Shown in pieces: positions 46,928 through 56,964 of a DNA stretch of 64,000 nucleotides; the stretch's first letter is position 1, and each line of letters opens with the position of its first letter. The notes beneath the pieces were generated by a model. That model saw only the letters and a list, made by a program, of their open reading frames with translations, was not told where the DNA came from and did not search any database. A program made the position numbers and the translations under genes. The stretch is from the NCBI GenBank assembly GCA_963556255.1, contig OY744613.1, positions 48,050,546 to 48,114,545 on the forward strand, written 5' to 3'. The stretch comes from Allolobophora icterica (lineage: Eukaryota > Annelida > Clitellata > Crassiclitellata > Lumbricidae).

Positions 46928-47575
46928 ATGGATCAGGTGCAAGGTTCAACACATAATGAAGAAAAGCAATACAAGTGTGACGTCTGTGACAAAACCTATC
47001 CATGGAGCTCCAGCCTCAGACTTCATAAAAGAACTCATACAGGAGAAAAGCCATACAAGTGCGATTTATGTCACAAAGCGTTTTCACTGAGGTTTCGTTT
47101 GCGTGACCATCAAAAAACTCACAATGGTGAAAAGCCACACAAGTGCAGCTTACGTCATAAAGCATTTGCACGTAAGGTTCAGCTGGAAAACGATACAAGA
47201 TCCCACTCTGGAGAAAGCCAGTGCATATGCAAGATATGTCACAAAGAGTTCTCTCAGCAAAGCAGTCTCAAAGTGCACATGAGGAAACACAGTGGCGAAA
47301 ATCCACATAGGAGTGTTTCACGTGTGGAACCATTTACACAAACTGTTAAGCGCAAATCAGTGAAGCAGAACATGAAGCCACATTCTTCCAAAAAGCATCT
47401 TTCTGCCGATCTTCCAACATTCAGTGCTGATAAAGGTCATTCCATTACTCAGGGTTGTGGAGTGTGCGACGAAATGTTTGAAATGGAAAAAGAAAAGGAA
47501 TTCATGTTTCATTGTTATTATCACTACTGTGAGAATCCACGGAAGGATACACTTCGTGAACTATTTGAATTGTGA
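46928..47575 (+). CDS. C2H2 zinc-finger protein, four fingers plus C-terminal module
   Basis: The frame is intact from ATG 46928 (MDQVQGSTHNEEK) and is open a few codons further upstream, where ataattttag (about 46890-46900) could be a splice acceptor. Fingers 1, 2 and 4 are canonical. Finger 3 (KCSLRHKAF ... LENDTRSH) has lost its second Cys and first His. A basic linker leads to CGVCDEMFEMEKEKEFMFHC, the family module, with a two-residue insertion. It ends ENPRKDTLRELFEL. Likely role: nuclear DNA-binding protein. The decayed finger suggests relaxed constraint. Confidence 0.85.
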   Translation: MDQVQGSTHNEEKQYKCDVCDKTYPWSSSLRLHKRTHTGEKPYKCDLCHKAFSLRFRLRDHQKTHNGEKPHKCSLRHKAFARKVQLENDTRSHSGESQCICKICHKEFSQQSSLKVHMRKHSGENPHRSVSRVEPFTQTVKRKSVKQNMKPHSSKKHLSADLPTFSADKGHSITQGCGVCDEMFEMEKEKEFMFHCYYHYCENPRKDTLRELFEL

Positions 47576-47579
47576 CTTT

Positions 47580-48780
47580 TGAACTACTTCCCTTGAACGC
47601 AGAAAGTAGCATTACAGTGTAAATTTGGTATTTCAAACTTAGTTATATTGAATAACAGTGGATGGCCTAGCCACAACTATAATATATACATATATTAATT
47701 AAATTGTTGATGAACTCTTCTTACCTAGTAAAATGTGAATCTGAGGCGCGGAGAGTCAGCCGAGATGCAGTTAGATATCCAAGTGCTTGAAATCGAAGGA
47801 ATAGTGAGTTTTGAGCTGCTTCTTAGGAGAGATGTTGTACTTTGTATTTGTACTTGCACTCTAGTACAAATAAAGTACAGTTTTTAAATACCTGTACTGA
47901 GACCAAAGTACTTGTGCTTGAGACTTTAATATTAAAACCTATGAAATAAGCTCTGAAAATATATAGTTGATTTAGACTTAATTGTTCAAGAAATATATCT
48001 CATTGTTCTTGATGTAGCCATGTGCATATGAGTTAAAACCTAATTACTTCTACTTGAGGTCCAAGTTTATATACTTGTACTTAAAACCTAAGTACTTGAA
48101 ACATTGTTTCTTTCTTATGAAGTAGCATACAAAGGTAATTAAACATTTGATGAATTTTAACAGTAACAAAAAGGAGATTGCACAAAATAAGCTGAAGAAA
48201 GCAATCTAAACATTCAGTAGATTTGAAAATATATTCTGATAAATGCATACACTGTACTGAACAATAATTAAATATACATCTTGAATGACTAATTATTGTG
48301 TTAACACTTAATTGCAATTGTGAAGTGGTTCGATTTCTTTTACGAAACACATGCTACTTTTATTCAAAGTCCAAGGATTCTGAGTGCTAAGTTGGGGTTG
48401 TTAAGTTTATTTAATCCTGATAAGAGATCTTATGTAACTGGAAATCAAATTAAGCAGGAAAGGCACGTGCAAATCATCTGCCATCCTACTTGTCTTCCAT
48501 AGTTACACTCCGCAGCTCTGTTAAAGGCCGTTCCTCGTGTCGATCAGCATATGTAGCGTGTTATATAGCAATTAAACCTGTTAAACGAACTGATGTAACT
48601 AAGGCGGTCCTGTTAGCGGAACACTATGTTCCTTTGGATTTACCCATTGATGCCAATGACTTGCTTGTTTTAATCTGTGTTTCTTGTTACATGGTGTTTA
48701 ATAAAGTGTGTTTTGATTAGATTTTTTTTATCTGGTACGTGTCTAGCATTGATGAAGGCCACACCTGCATGTCCTGTGAT
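47580..48780. other. 3' flank with (A)AGTACTT-rich repeat
   Basis: Between about 47840 and 48100 there are many copies of agtacttg/gtacttgag and complements, giving a weak palindromic texture. No gene is supported. The ORF at 48490-48720 has no recognisable domain. Confidence 0.45.
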
Positions 48781-49180
48781 GTGGGCTCGATCTTCAAACA
48801 GTTGATGAATTGTATACTTGATCAGGGGTTATCTAAGGAGTTCAGTTTCATCATCATCGTTGAGTGTCGGATCGTATCAAACGCTTTACAGTAGTCCATC
48901 GAGTTAACTACCAGGAATTCATAGGTGTTAAGCATTACTGTCAGATGTTGTAATGGCGCGATGATGGCAGCCATGGTGGAGCCTGTTGGTGTAAAGGCAT
49001 ATTGAGCCTTGAACATTTCAGAGAGGTAGGATGTGCTGAGGACTGGATAAGGATGCGTGTGGACTATTGATCGCTCTACTAGTCTTGACAGCATTGGCAC
49101 AACTGATATGGATCAGTAGTTGGCGAAACACGTTGGATCAGGGGCTTTGAGGAGTGGCTTTATCAATGGAGGACTTCTGT
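48780..49180 (-). pseudogene. Non-LTR reverse transcriptase fragment (jockey/CR1-like)
   Basis: The minus frame 49100-48822 reads VPMLSRLVERSIVH, AFTPTGSTMAAIIAPLQHL and VVNSMDYCKAFDTIRHSTMM. The last is the first catalytic motif (normally D-F-S-K-A-F-D). Further out, both sides are broken. This family differs from the L2-like ends above. Confidence 0.8.
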
Positions 49181-49309
49181 CATTGGGATGCTACATGGGA
49201 TTGCTTTATTGACTGTTTGAAAAGATGTGTATTAGTGATATAGCAAGAGCAAAGAGGTGCAGGAACGAGGCTGGGTAGAATCATATCCCTCCCAAAGCCC
49301 AGAACTCCC

Positions 49310-49478
49310 TCATTTGTTCATTAACCTTCTACCATATTTTCCTCTTTTATCCAACATGAAACTTAAGATAGTCCATGTCTCATATTGTATAATGCCATGT
49401 TCCATATGAAACTTCTCAGCATCTTTAAGAATTTAATTCTGATTCAGCATTGCACTCGTGAGCTGTCTTACTCGTTTA
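49310..49478. repeat. Interspersed repeat, interrupted copy (left part)
   Basis: Matches 34255-34420 in the same orientation (ttttcctcttttatccaaca, ctgattcagcattgcactc). The match resumes at 50941, so 49479-50940 is an insertion. Confidence 0.7.
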
Positions 49479-49559
49479 CTGAAAGAGCATCTGGGTACAA
49501 TCGTTAGCAGAAAATAATCAGTTATTCCGAGTTAGTTTAAAGACTACAGGCCAAGAGTG

Positions 49560-49785
49560 TCAGCTACGTGGGTATAAAACTGTGGGAATAAAATTACACA
49601 TGTCCACCGTACTCAGTCAAACCAGCTGCTTGAACACCATCTACAAGTGGCTGGAGGTTTCCGGTCGAAAGATCTGAAGGCGTCCCCCTGCCCCACCGGA
49701 AAGAAGAAGACCAAGAAGAAGACCACGAAGAAGTCAAAGAGGAAGTCAAAGAAGAAGACCAAGAAGAAGATAGTGTAAATAAACT
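49560..49785 (+). pseudogene. Lys-rich short frame, possible basic protein relic
   Basis: One frame ends VSGRKI-stop at about 49676. The next frame over continues as GKKKTKKKTTKKSKRKSKKK and stops near 49778. The tail recalls basic core or H1-like proteins, but codon repetition (aag/aaa runs) could equally be simple sequence. No family is assigned. Confidence 0.25.
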
Positions 49786-50119
49786 TTTAGCGTAAATAAA
49801 ACACGGAACAATACTAATGCAAAGTGCTGAGAACTAACTATCCTATGTAAATAGCAAGCCCCACAAATGTAACCAAGACGGGGGAGGGGAGAAAACCCAA
49901 CTCCGCTGACCGTGCATGGGAAAATCCTATCACCAGTTTCCCCTACGGGGGTTTTCTTGGTTGGCAGCCGGCCGTCTGCTTAACCTGTCTTGGACCCCAA
50001 ACGTGATATATTATGTACCTGTACATATGTTATTGTGTATGACGTCAATCATCTTCGATATGACGGCGTCGTTAAATAAACGTATTTACACACATTACAC
50101 ATGTCCGTTGTTGGTAGGG

Positions 50120-50345
50120 TGAAGTCATGATAAGTCCGCCGAATCAACAGAGAACACGCCGCGTAACACATGAGAATCGTTTGAGCTGATCCCGCAAAAG
50201 AGGCCGCATCGTCCGGCAGACCCAACGCATCAGGCGCTCCATCCTTTGCTTGTCCCCGGCGGTGGCGTTGCCCCACCAGGCCGGTGCAGCACACACGGTT
50301 TGGGCAACCCTGGTGGCCTTGGTGAACATATGTTCAGCCATATGA
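50120..50345 (-). pseudogene. LINE C-terminal fragment
   Basis: The minus frame contains CAAPAWWGNATAGDKQRMER and LMRWVCRTMRPLLRD, a recurrent post-reverse-transcriptase segment (AWWG ... D+.R+E) of CR1/jockey LINEs. The surrounding frames are broken. Confidence 0.65.
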
Positions 50346-50369
50346 ACATATGGCTGTGTTGGGGAGACC

Positions 50370-50941
50370 GTGGGCCCTCAAAATGTGCAGCCGATACACG
50401 TGGGTCCTTCCGCATGGAACAGTCTTCCCAGACCCTCTGCCAAGAGCTTCTTGCCCTCTCTCCTCTTCAGTTCAATAGACGCTTGAAAACCTTTCTTTTT
50501 TCCGCTTATAATGATCTTTCCCTATTCGTGTTCTTTTTTCTGAGTATAACATTTGTATTTACAACCTGTCCATCCTCTTCCTCGTGTTCCTCTATCTATC
50601 ACCCCCGGGCTTTCCACTCACAGTGAAGTCTCATCTTTTCAAGTGCTCCTACCCTGACTCATCTGATCCTCCGCCTTCCAATTCTTCTCGAAGAAACGAC
50701 ACCCGCCTTGACAGCTGCTCTGCCTCTCCTGATCTGGTACCCTGGAAATCGGACTTGGACCTCTTTTGGACTCCTCTCTGGAAACCCCCTCTGAGTTCGT
50801 TTGGCCTTCTGGAAATCGGACTTGGACCTCTTTTGGACTACTCTCTGGAAACCCCTCTGATTTGACGTTGCGCTCGTGAATAGGCTGGTGTCCTGCGCTT
50901 GGCCTTCAAGTGGCGCCTTAGAAGTTTGGAGATTACGATTA
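50370..50941 (+). pseudogene. L2-like LINE 3' part (second family)
   Basis: It starts with an FNRRLKTFLFSAYN-type LINE C-terminus and a decayed non-coding 3' region containing a doubled ctggaaatcggacttggacc block. It ends gcgctcgtgaataggctggt ... tggcgccttagaagtttgga and gattacgatt, as at 27.7 kb. Confidence 0.7.
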
Positions 50942-50999
50942 CCTGGTTCATGCTTCAAAGACAGTATAATATAAAATAGAAAATACTCCCGAGTTTAAC

Positions 51000-51248
51000 A
51001 CACACAAAAACAGGTGACACCCCGCATCTCGGTACACCTTGCTTCGGGGACCGTGCCTTCTCAGTCGCCGGTCCTAGGTGCTGGAATAGCATTCCAGCTT
51101 CGATTCGCTCATCGACTACGGCGGACACCTTCAAGTTGACTCAAAACCAATTTCTACAAAATCACTTATCCTGACTTGTCGTTAGATTGTTAAGCGCCCT
51201 TGTAACGGCATGTGCTGTGTTACGGCGCTGTAGAAATTGTCGTGTTCA
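51000..51248 (+). pseudogene. L2-like LINE C-terminus and 3' end
   Basis: The frame reads FGDRAFSVAGPRCWNSIPAS then a short tail and stop. The 3' end is acggcgctgtagaaattgtc leading into (ATC)n. Confidence 0.72.
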
Positions 51249-51402
<154 letters not shown>

Positions 51403-51681
51403 TTGTTCCTTCTGTTGTGGCCAGTGTTGTTTAGTAGTTGACCAGTAGCGGTTTCACATCACAGCGGCGGGAAGCCAGTGCATCCAAGCCTTCTCGTGAC
51501 CAACTAGCCCTTATAAACAGATTGGCTTTAAAGCTGTGCCTTTGGATATCATTGCTTAGAACTCTCCCAGCCACAAGTCTGCCAAAGAAGCTTTTTAAAA
51601 TGTAAAGTACCGTTTGCTGCCGGCCGAGAACCTCCCACGAGGCCGGTCCAAACCATTTGGGTCATTTTTCAATTTAAATAA

Positions 51682-51990
51682 ATGAATAGGTTGTGGTATA
51701 CATCAAAAAACATAATGTTGGGGCAAAACTTTTGCAAATGGCTTATGATAGGCAAAACAACTCTCTGCTGTCACAGATGCATTGGGGAGTACTGTTTCAA
51801 GCATTTAGCACGACTGCGAAACGGTTGTGGGACAAGACCGTGCGCTAAATGTGGAAGGGGTATCAAAAACCACTTAGGTGAGTGTATGAAGTGTGGTTAT
51901 TTCGCTAAATATTTCAGAGCTCGACGAGGTGGGCTAGTCCGTGAATTTAATAAAGAATGGAAGCGACTATCAAATATATCAGTAGAATAA
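51682..51990 (+). CDS. Small Cys-rich protein at the left end of the Polinton
   Basis: This 102-codon frame begins at ATG MNRLWYTSKN. It has eight Cys in pairs: CCHRC, C, CGTRPCAKC and CMKC, a zinc-ribbon or treble-clef-like layout, between about residues 31 and 72. The basic C-terminus (RARRGGLVREFNKEWKR) could bind nucleic acid. It lies 160 bp upstream of the polymerase and in the same direction. I do not recognise the family. An early regulatory role is inference only. Confidence 0.6.
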   Translation: MNRLWYTSKNIMLGQNFCKWLMIGKTTLCCHRCIGEYCFKHLARLRNGCGTRPCAKCGRGIKNHLGECMKCGYFAKYFRARRGGLVREFNKEWKRLSNISVE

Positions 51991-51999
51991 AAAAATTAT

Positions 52000-52099
52000 C
52001 ATTTGAACAAATGATATAGTTATTGTATTGAGGTAATACAGATGAGCAAGCGTCAATCGAATATCAGTAAACAAAATTTCATTTTGAACAAATGATATA
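52000..52099. promoter_or_regulatory. Paired 19-bp motif upstream of the polymerase
   Basis: Nearly the same sequence, (c/t)atttgaacaaatgatata (with att/catt differences), occurs at 52000-52018 and 52081-52099, 81 bp apart. Each contains the inverted repeat atttg/caaat. It lies between the Cys-rich gene and the polymerase, with a TATA-like tagtataaaataa at about 52130. It may be promoter or terminator sequence. Confidence 0.4.
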
Positions 52100-52151
52100 A
52101 TTATTATATTAAAGAAAAGTTTGCCATAGTAGTATAAAATAATTTATAACT

Positions 52152-55100
52152 ATGGCATTGTCTACGAATGAAAAAATTGAACAATTGTTGGGTGAGTTTA
52201 CCGGTCCCCCAGCTCTTCGAGCCGTTCTACAAAATATCTTAGACGAACCAATCCCAGATGCAGTCAAAAGGCGCTTACTACAGCCACTGCTTCCAAGGCC
52301 AATTCCTCCAGCGCGTAAGCACAGAGGGGCAAAACGTAAGGCCCTCCTGACAGAATTCGACCCACTCCTAAATAAGAAGGATAGAGGTGGACCACCACCC
52401 TTTCTAGCGCACAGAGAGCTCGCCAATCAGCATCTGAGAGACTTCCGTGCTGAAGTGCCGCTTAATCACAGGCTGGAAGGAGATGCGTTGGCTTTCTTGA
52501 GTGCAATGGAGCACAACATTGAGTCGCAGTTAAACGAAGAGCTCTTGAAAAATGGCGGTTTTAAATACTCGCAAGTGCTAACGGTTGATTTGGAAAAGTT
52601 GGCACCGACCGTTGATATGGTGTACAACGGAAACGCAACCCCAGGTACTATTACCAATACGGCCTACTTTCGAAGCAAAGCAGTGCCAATTACCAATGCG
52701 GGGAAAATCCAGGGGATTATACGGAAGGCCAAGGCCGAAGTACTAAAACTCCTCGAAGAGTACACCAATGAGGGATCAGGGTGGAGAGTGAAGCGGGTCG
52801 TGGCGCTAGACCTCAGTTTTGCAAGATATAAGCCTTTCCGAGGTAAGAGCTATTTTCCCACACCAAAGTATATACCCCCTCGCACGGTTATTAATGTCAA
52901 GAATGAAGATAACCGCTGCTTCGAGTGGGCCATACTAAGCGCAATGTACCCAGCAGATCAAAATCCGAATCGCCCCAATAAGTATCAGGCCCACCTTCAG
53001 GAGCTAAACTTTGACGGTATAGAATTTCCAGTGAAGGTCACTGATATTGGTAAGTTCGAACGTCAGAACCCTATGGTATCCGTATCGGTCTTCGGGTGGG
53101 ATAAAGCTTTGTATCCAATCCATGTCTCAACCGAGACTAGAGTTCACAATATTGATCTTCTACTGTTGGCCAGCGATGTAAATGAAAATTTTCCTTTACA
53201 GAATTATCACTATGTCTGGATCAAGGATCTAGCCCGCATGCTTTATAAAAACAGCAAATTTGAAGGACGAAAGCATCCATGTCGTCGCTGCCTACACATA
53301 TTCTGTAGACAAGACTTGCTGGATGCCCATATCAAAGATTGCCAGGGTATCAGTGAGAAGCCTCAGCGAATTGAGATGCCAAAAGAGGATGAAAATATCC
53401 TCAAATTCCAGAACCATCACAAACAGATGCGCACTCCGTATATCGTTTACGCAGACTTCGAGGCGTTGAACGTGACAGTCATCAATGCGGCCATGAACCC
53501 TAACGAGAGCAACACCAGACAGATAGCTGAGCAGAAACCATGCAGCTTCTGTTACATAGTGGTTCGATGCGACGGCCGCACGAAGAAACCAGTTTTATAT
53601 CGTGGAGAGAACGCCGTGCAAGAGTTCCTGCAACGATTACAAGGCGAGCTGGCCTCTATCAAACAAAGACTGGCCACCCCAGCTAAGATGGTTATGTCAG
53701 CAGTTGATCGACAATCATTCCGCGAGGCTATCGAATGTCACATCTGCGGAAATGCTCTCGAAGCGGATAGAGTTCGCGACCACTGTCACATTACCGGTAA
53801 GTACCGAGGTGCTGCTCACAACGCCTGCAACCTCAAACTTAGAATATATCCAGATAAGTGTAAGGTACCAGTGGTCTTCCACAATCTGCGAGGCTACGAC
53901 AGCCATCTCATCATGCAAGCGATCGGAGGCTGTGAAGCCGCACAGGATGAAAAAACTGAAATTAACTGCATCCCAAACAATATGGAGAAATACATGACAT
54001 TTAACATTGGACAACTGCAGTTCATTGATAGTCTCCAGTTTCTAAACAGCTCGTTGGATAAATTATCAGGAAATCTGTCGCTTGAGGATCTGAAAGTCAC
54101 AACGGCGTATATAAAGGAAAATTTCGTTCACAATGATGGGACAAAACTAGATCTTTTGAGGCGAAAGGGCGTATATTGTTACGAGCACATTGACGATTAC
54201 CACCGCTTCGACGAAGACCGACTTCCACCCAAGGAAGCGTTCTGCAGCAAGCTCACACGAGAGAGCATTTCTGACGAGGATTATCAACACGCACAACGAG
54301 TGTGGGACGAGTTTGACTGTAAAACTCTGGGCGACTATCACGACTTGTATCTCCGTACGGATGTACTTCTACTAGCCGATGTCTTCGAAACCTTCAGATC
54401 CACATCGATGAAGCACTACAGTCTGGATCCAGCAAATTACTTCAGCCTGCCAGGAATGGCCTGGGACGCATTGTTGAAAAAGACGAAGATCGAGCTCGAA
54501 CTTTTAACCGATATAGATATGCATTTGTTCGTAGAGAAAGGTCTCCGAGGTGGAATCTCGATGGTATCTAAGCGCTTCGCAAAAGCCAACAACCCGCAAT
54601 GCCCCGACTACGATACCACGAAGCCAGACAACTGGATCATGTACCTCGACGCGAATAATCTTTACGGCTGGGCGATGCAACAGCCACTACCAGTTGGAGG
54701 ATTTAGCTGGGAAAGTCCTACTCTCGACGAAGTGTTGGAAACTCCAGATGACGCGCCTGAAGGCTTCCTACTTGAAGTCGATCTCGGGTACCCGGAGCAC
54801 CTCCACGAATCACATAGCGACTATCCCTTAGCACCGGAGACCCTGACAGTCCAAGAGGAGTGGTTGAGTGACTATCAGAATGTGCTTATGAACGAGTTGG
54901 GAGGCAAGTTCACAAAGCATGTGAAGTTAGTACCAAGCCTACGACCTAAGGAGCGGTATGTGGTCCATTATAGAAATCTCAAACTCTACCACTCGTTAGG
55001 GCTACGAGTTTCTAAAATTCATCGTGTCATTAAGTTTAGACAGGAGGCATGGATGGCTCCATACATCGAGATGAATACGAAATTGAGAGCGAAGGCAACG

Positions 55101-56015
55101 TCGGAGTTTGAGAAGGATTTCTTCAAACTGGCTAATAATGCGGTCTTTGGAAAGACCATGGAAAATCTTAGAAAAAGAATCAGAGTTAACCTGGTACCGA
55201 CCTCAAAAGTTGACAAACTTCGTAAACTAATTGCGGACCCGGCCTACATATCGCACAAAATCTTCAACGACCAACTCGCCGCGATTCACAGTTTGAAGAA
55301 CAAGCTCAAGTTAAACAGACCTGTATATGTCGGCCAGGCTGTCCTCGACCTCAGCAGGCATCTGATGTACGACTTCTGGTACAACGATGTGAAAAACGAG
55401 TACGGAGAAAAAGCCCAGTTGCTATATACAGACACAGATAGCCTCTTATTTCAGGTGGAGACTCCGAACGCCTACGCCGATATGTGGAACAAAAAACACC
55501 TATTCGACCTCTCCGAGTTTCCTAGAGACAGCCCGTACTACGACGTCGAGAACAAGAAAGTCGTGGGCAAGTTCAAGGATGAATGTAACGGAGTTGCCAT
55601 AGCCGAATTCGTGGAACTGCGTCCGAAGATGTACTCGATCTTAAAATCGGGTGGTTCAGAGATCAGGAAAGCTAAAGGCGTTCAGAGAGCAGTTGTGAAG
55701 AAGGATCTGCACCACGAGCTATACAAGGAATGCCTGTTCGAACGAGAAGAGATGCGGCACACACAAGTCGTGATTCGAAGCCACGACCACCAGATCGGAG
55801 TGTACGAGCAGAATAAGATCAGCCTCTCTCCATTAGACACAAAAAAGTGGATATCTCCGGACGGGATAACAACGCTGGCATACGGGCACTACAAAAATCA
55901 ACGACGGTTGAGTATTCTATCGGGGGGTAACTCAGTGCCCATTGGCACCAGAAGCAGCTCCTCACGAACAAAACCGCGGCCAGGTCCATCAACTAGATGG
56001 TATAAAGCCGGTTGA
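52152..56015 (+). CDS. pPolB: Protein-primed family B DNA polymerase
   Basis: The 1287-codon frame is intact. Visible in order: CFEWAILSAMYP (about 256), a C2H2-like CRRCLHIFC..H..C (about 377-398), ExoI YADFEA (D435, E437), an inserted CHICG ... HCH ... NACN zinc/HNH-like module (529-565), ExoII HNLRGYDSH (D583), ExoIII YLRTDVLLLAD (D737), polymerase motif A YLDANNLYGW (D833), motif B KLANNAVFGKT (K992) and motif C YTDTDS (D1094, D1096). It therefore keeps proofreading and polymerase residues and should replicate the element from terminal proteins. The last ~39 residues read antisense through the integrase C-terminus, an overlap of 118 bp. Start chosen: first ATG after a TATA-like stretch. 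Confidence 0.97.
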   Translation: MALSTNEKIEQLLGEFTGPPALRAVLQNILDEPIPDAVKRRLLQPLLPRPIPPARKHRGAKRKALLTEFDPLLNKKDRGGPPPFLAHRELANQHLRDFRAEVPLNHRLEGDALAFLSAMEHNIESQLNEELLKNGGFKYSQVLTVDLEKLAPTVDMVYNGNATPGTITNTAYFRSKAVPITNAGKIQGIIRKAKAEVLKLLEEYTNEGSGWRVKRVVALDLSFARYKPFRGKSYFPTPKYIPPRTVINVKNEDNRCFEWAILSAMYPADQNPNRPNKYQAHLQELNFDGIEFPVKVTDIGKFERQNPMVSVSVFGWDKALYPIHVSTETRVHNIDLLLLASDVNENFPLQNYHYVWIKDLARMLYKNSKFEGRKHPCRRCLHIFCRQDLLDAHIKDCQGISEKPQRIEMPKEDENILKFQNHHKQMRTPYIVYADFEALNVTVINAAMNPNESNTRQIAEQKPCSFCYIVVRCDGRTKKPVLYRGENAVQEFLQRLQGELASIKQRLATPAKMVMSAVDRQSFREAIECHICGNALEADRVRDHCHITGKYRGAAHNACNLKLRIYPDKCKVPVVFHNLRGYDSHLIMQAIGGCEAAQDEKTEINCIPNNMEKYMTFNIGQLQFIDSLQFLNSSLDKLSGNLSLEDLKVTTAYIKENFVHNDGTKLDLLRRKGVYCYEHIDDYHRFDEDRLPPKEAFCSKLTRESISDEDYQHAQRVWDEFDCKTLGDYHDLYLRTDVLLLADVFETFRSTSMKHYSLDPANYFSLPGMAWDALLKKTKIELELLTDIDMHLFVEKGLRGGISMVSKRFAKANNPQCPDYDTTKPDNWIMYLDANNLYGWAMQQPLPVGGFSWESPTLDEVLETPDDAPEGFLLEVDLGYPEHLHESHSDYPLAPETLTVQEEWLSDYQNVLMNELGGKFTKHVKLVPSLRPKERYVVHYRNLKLYHSLGLRVSKIHRVIKFRQEAWMAPYIEMNTKLRAKATSEFEKDFFKLANNAVFGKTMENLRKRIRVNLVPTSKVDKLRKLIADPAYISHKIFNDQLAAIHSLKNKLKLNRPVYVGQAVLDLSRHLMYDFWYNDVKNEYGEKAQLLYTDTDSLLFQVETPNAYADMWNKKHLFDLSEFPRDSPYYDVENKKVVGKFKDECNGVAIAEFVELRPKMYSILKSGGSEIRKAKGVQRAVVKKDLHHELYKECLFEREEMRHTQVVIRSHDHQIGVYEQNKISLSPLDTKKWISPDGITTLAYGHYKNQRRLSILSGGNSVPIGTRSSSSRTKPRPGPSTRWYKAG

Positions 56016-56911
56016 CCAGCCCGCCGAACAACATCCAAAATAGCGTGGATGGTGAGCGACCAGTTAGGATCGGTGGCACGTTTGCTTCCACCTTCGAGCT
56101 CGCCGGGAGCGTACAAATATCGGACGAGAACGTCGTGCCCGAGAACAGGCTCATCCAAGCCCCACAAACGAGTTTTCATTTGTGAATGAGAGGGCTTCTG
56201 TGTCACTTTAGCAGCTTTCATCGCTTCAACCGGCTTCATGTCGAGCAAGCGCGTCGGCTCATCGTTTAGTGCAGCTACAACTTCGGGCAATCGTCGAACC
56301 CATTCCACTGACCGTTCGGATGACCCCCTTGCATCCAGGAGCAATTCCTGAGCGTATTGAGCACCGAAGAGTCGCTCAGCTAGAGTACGGTTAAAGCGTT
56401 CAACGATGCCCTGTTGGCGATGATTTGCGGCCTGTCCGCGTCTTACAAGAACGTCGTGCTTCGCCAGCAACGGTGTAAAATCACCCATAAATTCGCGGCC
56501 AGGGTCGACCTGAAGAAGTCGAGGCCAAGTCAATGGACCCCTCTTATAGATCCGGCTTAAAGCGGCGGCGACTTCGGTCGCACTTTTGTTTATCAACGGT
56601 TCAGCTTCTTTGTATCGTGAGGCAACATCAACAACAGTGAGAGCGTATTTATAAGTCTTTCGACCTACTTTATCGTGAGGTAAAAACAAGAGATCGGCTT
56701 GGTGTACGGCGTTTGGTCGATTTTCATCGAACTTTGGACGCGGTATGCGGCGTGGAACGGGAAGATAAATCTGCCACACCGCTTGTTTCTTCAGCCAATC
56801 ACGAGCCTCCGCCTCGGAAACTTTGGCGGCTGAGGCTAATTTCTTCACCGCAGCCTTACCTCGCCAGTAACCTCTAGGGCTGTAATAGACGGCTGAAAGG
56901 TGCTTAGACAT
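55898..56911 (-). CDS. INT: DDE integrase (Polinton, retroviral-like fold)
   Basis: The frame is open from 56965, but I take the Met at 56911 (MSKHLSAVYYSPRGYW), the usual beginning in this family; the 18 residues before it are hydrophobic and atypical. An N-terminal helical/zinc-like region is followed by the catalytic core: HQADLLF (D73), LLQVDPGREF (D136) and GIVERFNRT (E171), the last two 35 apart as in DD(35)E enzymes. The C-terminus (LYHLVDGPGRGFVREEL) fits an SH3-like DNA-binding fold. It inserts element DNA into the host chromosome with a short target duplication. It converges on, and overlaps, the polymerase 3' end. Confidence 0.96.
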   Translation of the reverse strand: MSKHLSAVYYSPRGYWRGKAAVKKLASAAKVSEAEARDWLKKQAVWQIYLPVPRRIPRPKFDENRPNAVHQADLLFLPHDKVGRKTYKYALTVVDVASRYKEAEPLINKSATEVAAALSRIYKRGPLTWPRLLQVDPGREFMGDFTPLLAKHDVLVRRGQAANHRQQGIVERFNRTLAERLFGAQYAQELLLDARGSSERSVEWVRRLPEVVAALNDEPTRLLDMKPVEAMKAAKVTQKPSHSQMKTRLWGLDEPVLGHDVLVRYLYAPGELEGGSKRATDPNWSLTIHAILDVVRRAGQPALYHLVDGPGRGFVREELLLVPMGTELPPDRILNRR

Positions 56912-56964
56912 TTCAGTAATACTATATATTACAAACAGGTAAACACGTACACAAATGAATTTCA

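Noticed and set aside
48490..48720. 76-residue ORF as a gene
   Set aside because: No homology pattern, no upstream signal, and AT-rich repeat surroundings.
53602..53997. Alternative-frame ORFs inside the polymerase (also 54550-54831, 53715-54100)
   Set aside because: They are shadows of the intact 1287-codon polymerase frame with all conserved motifs.
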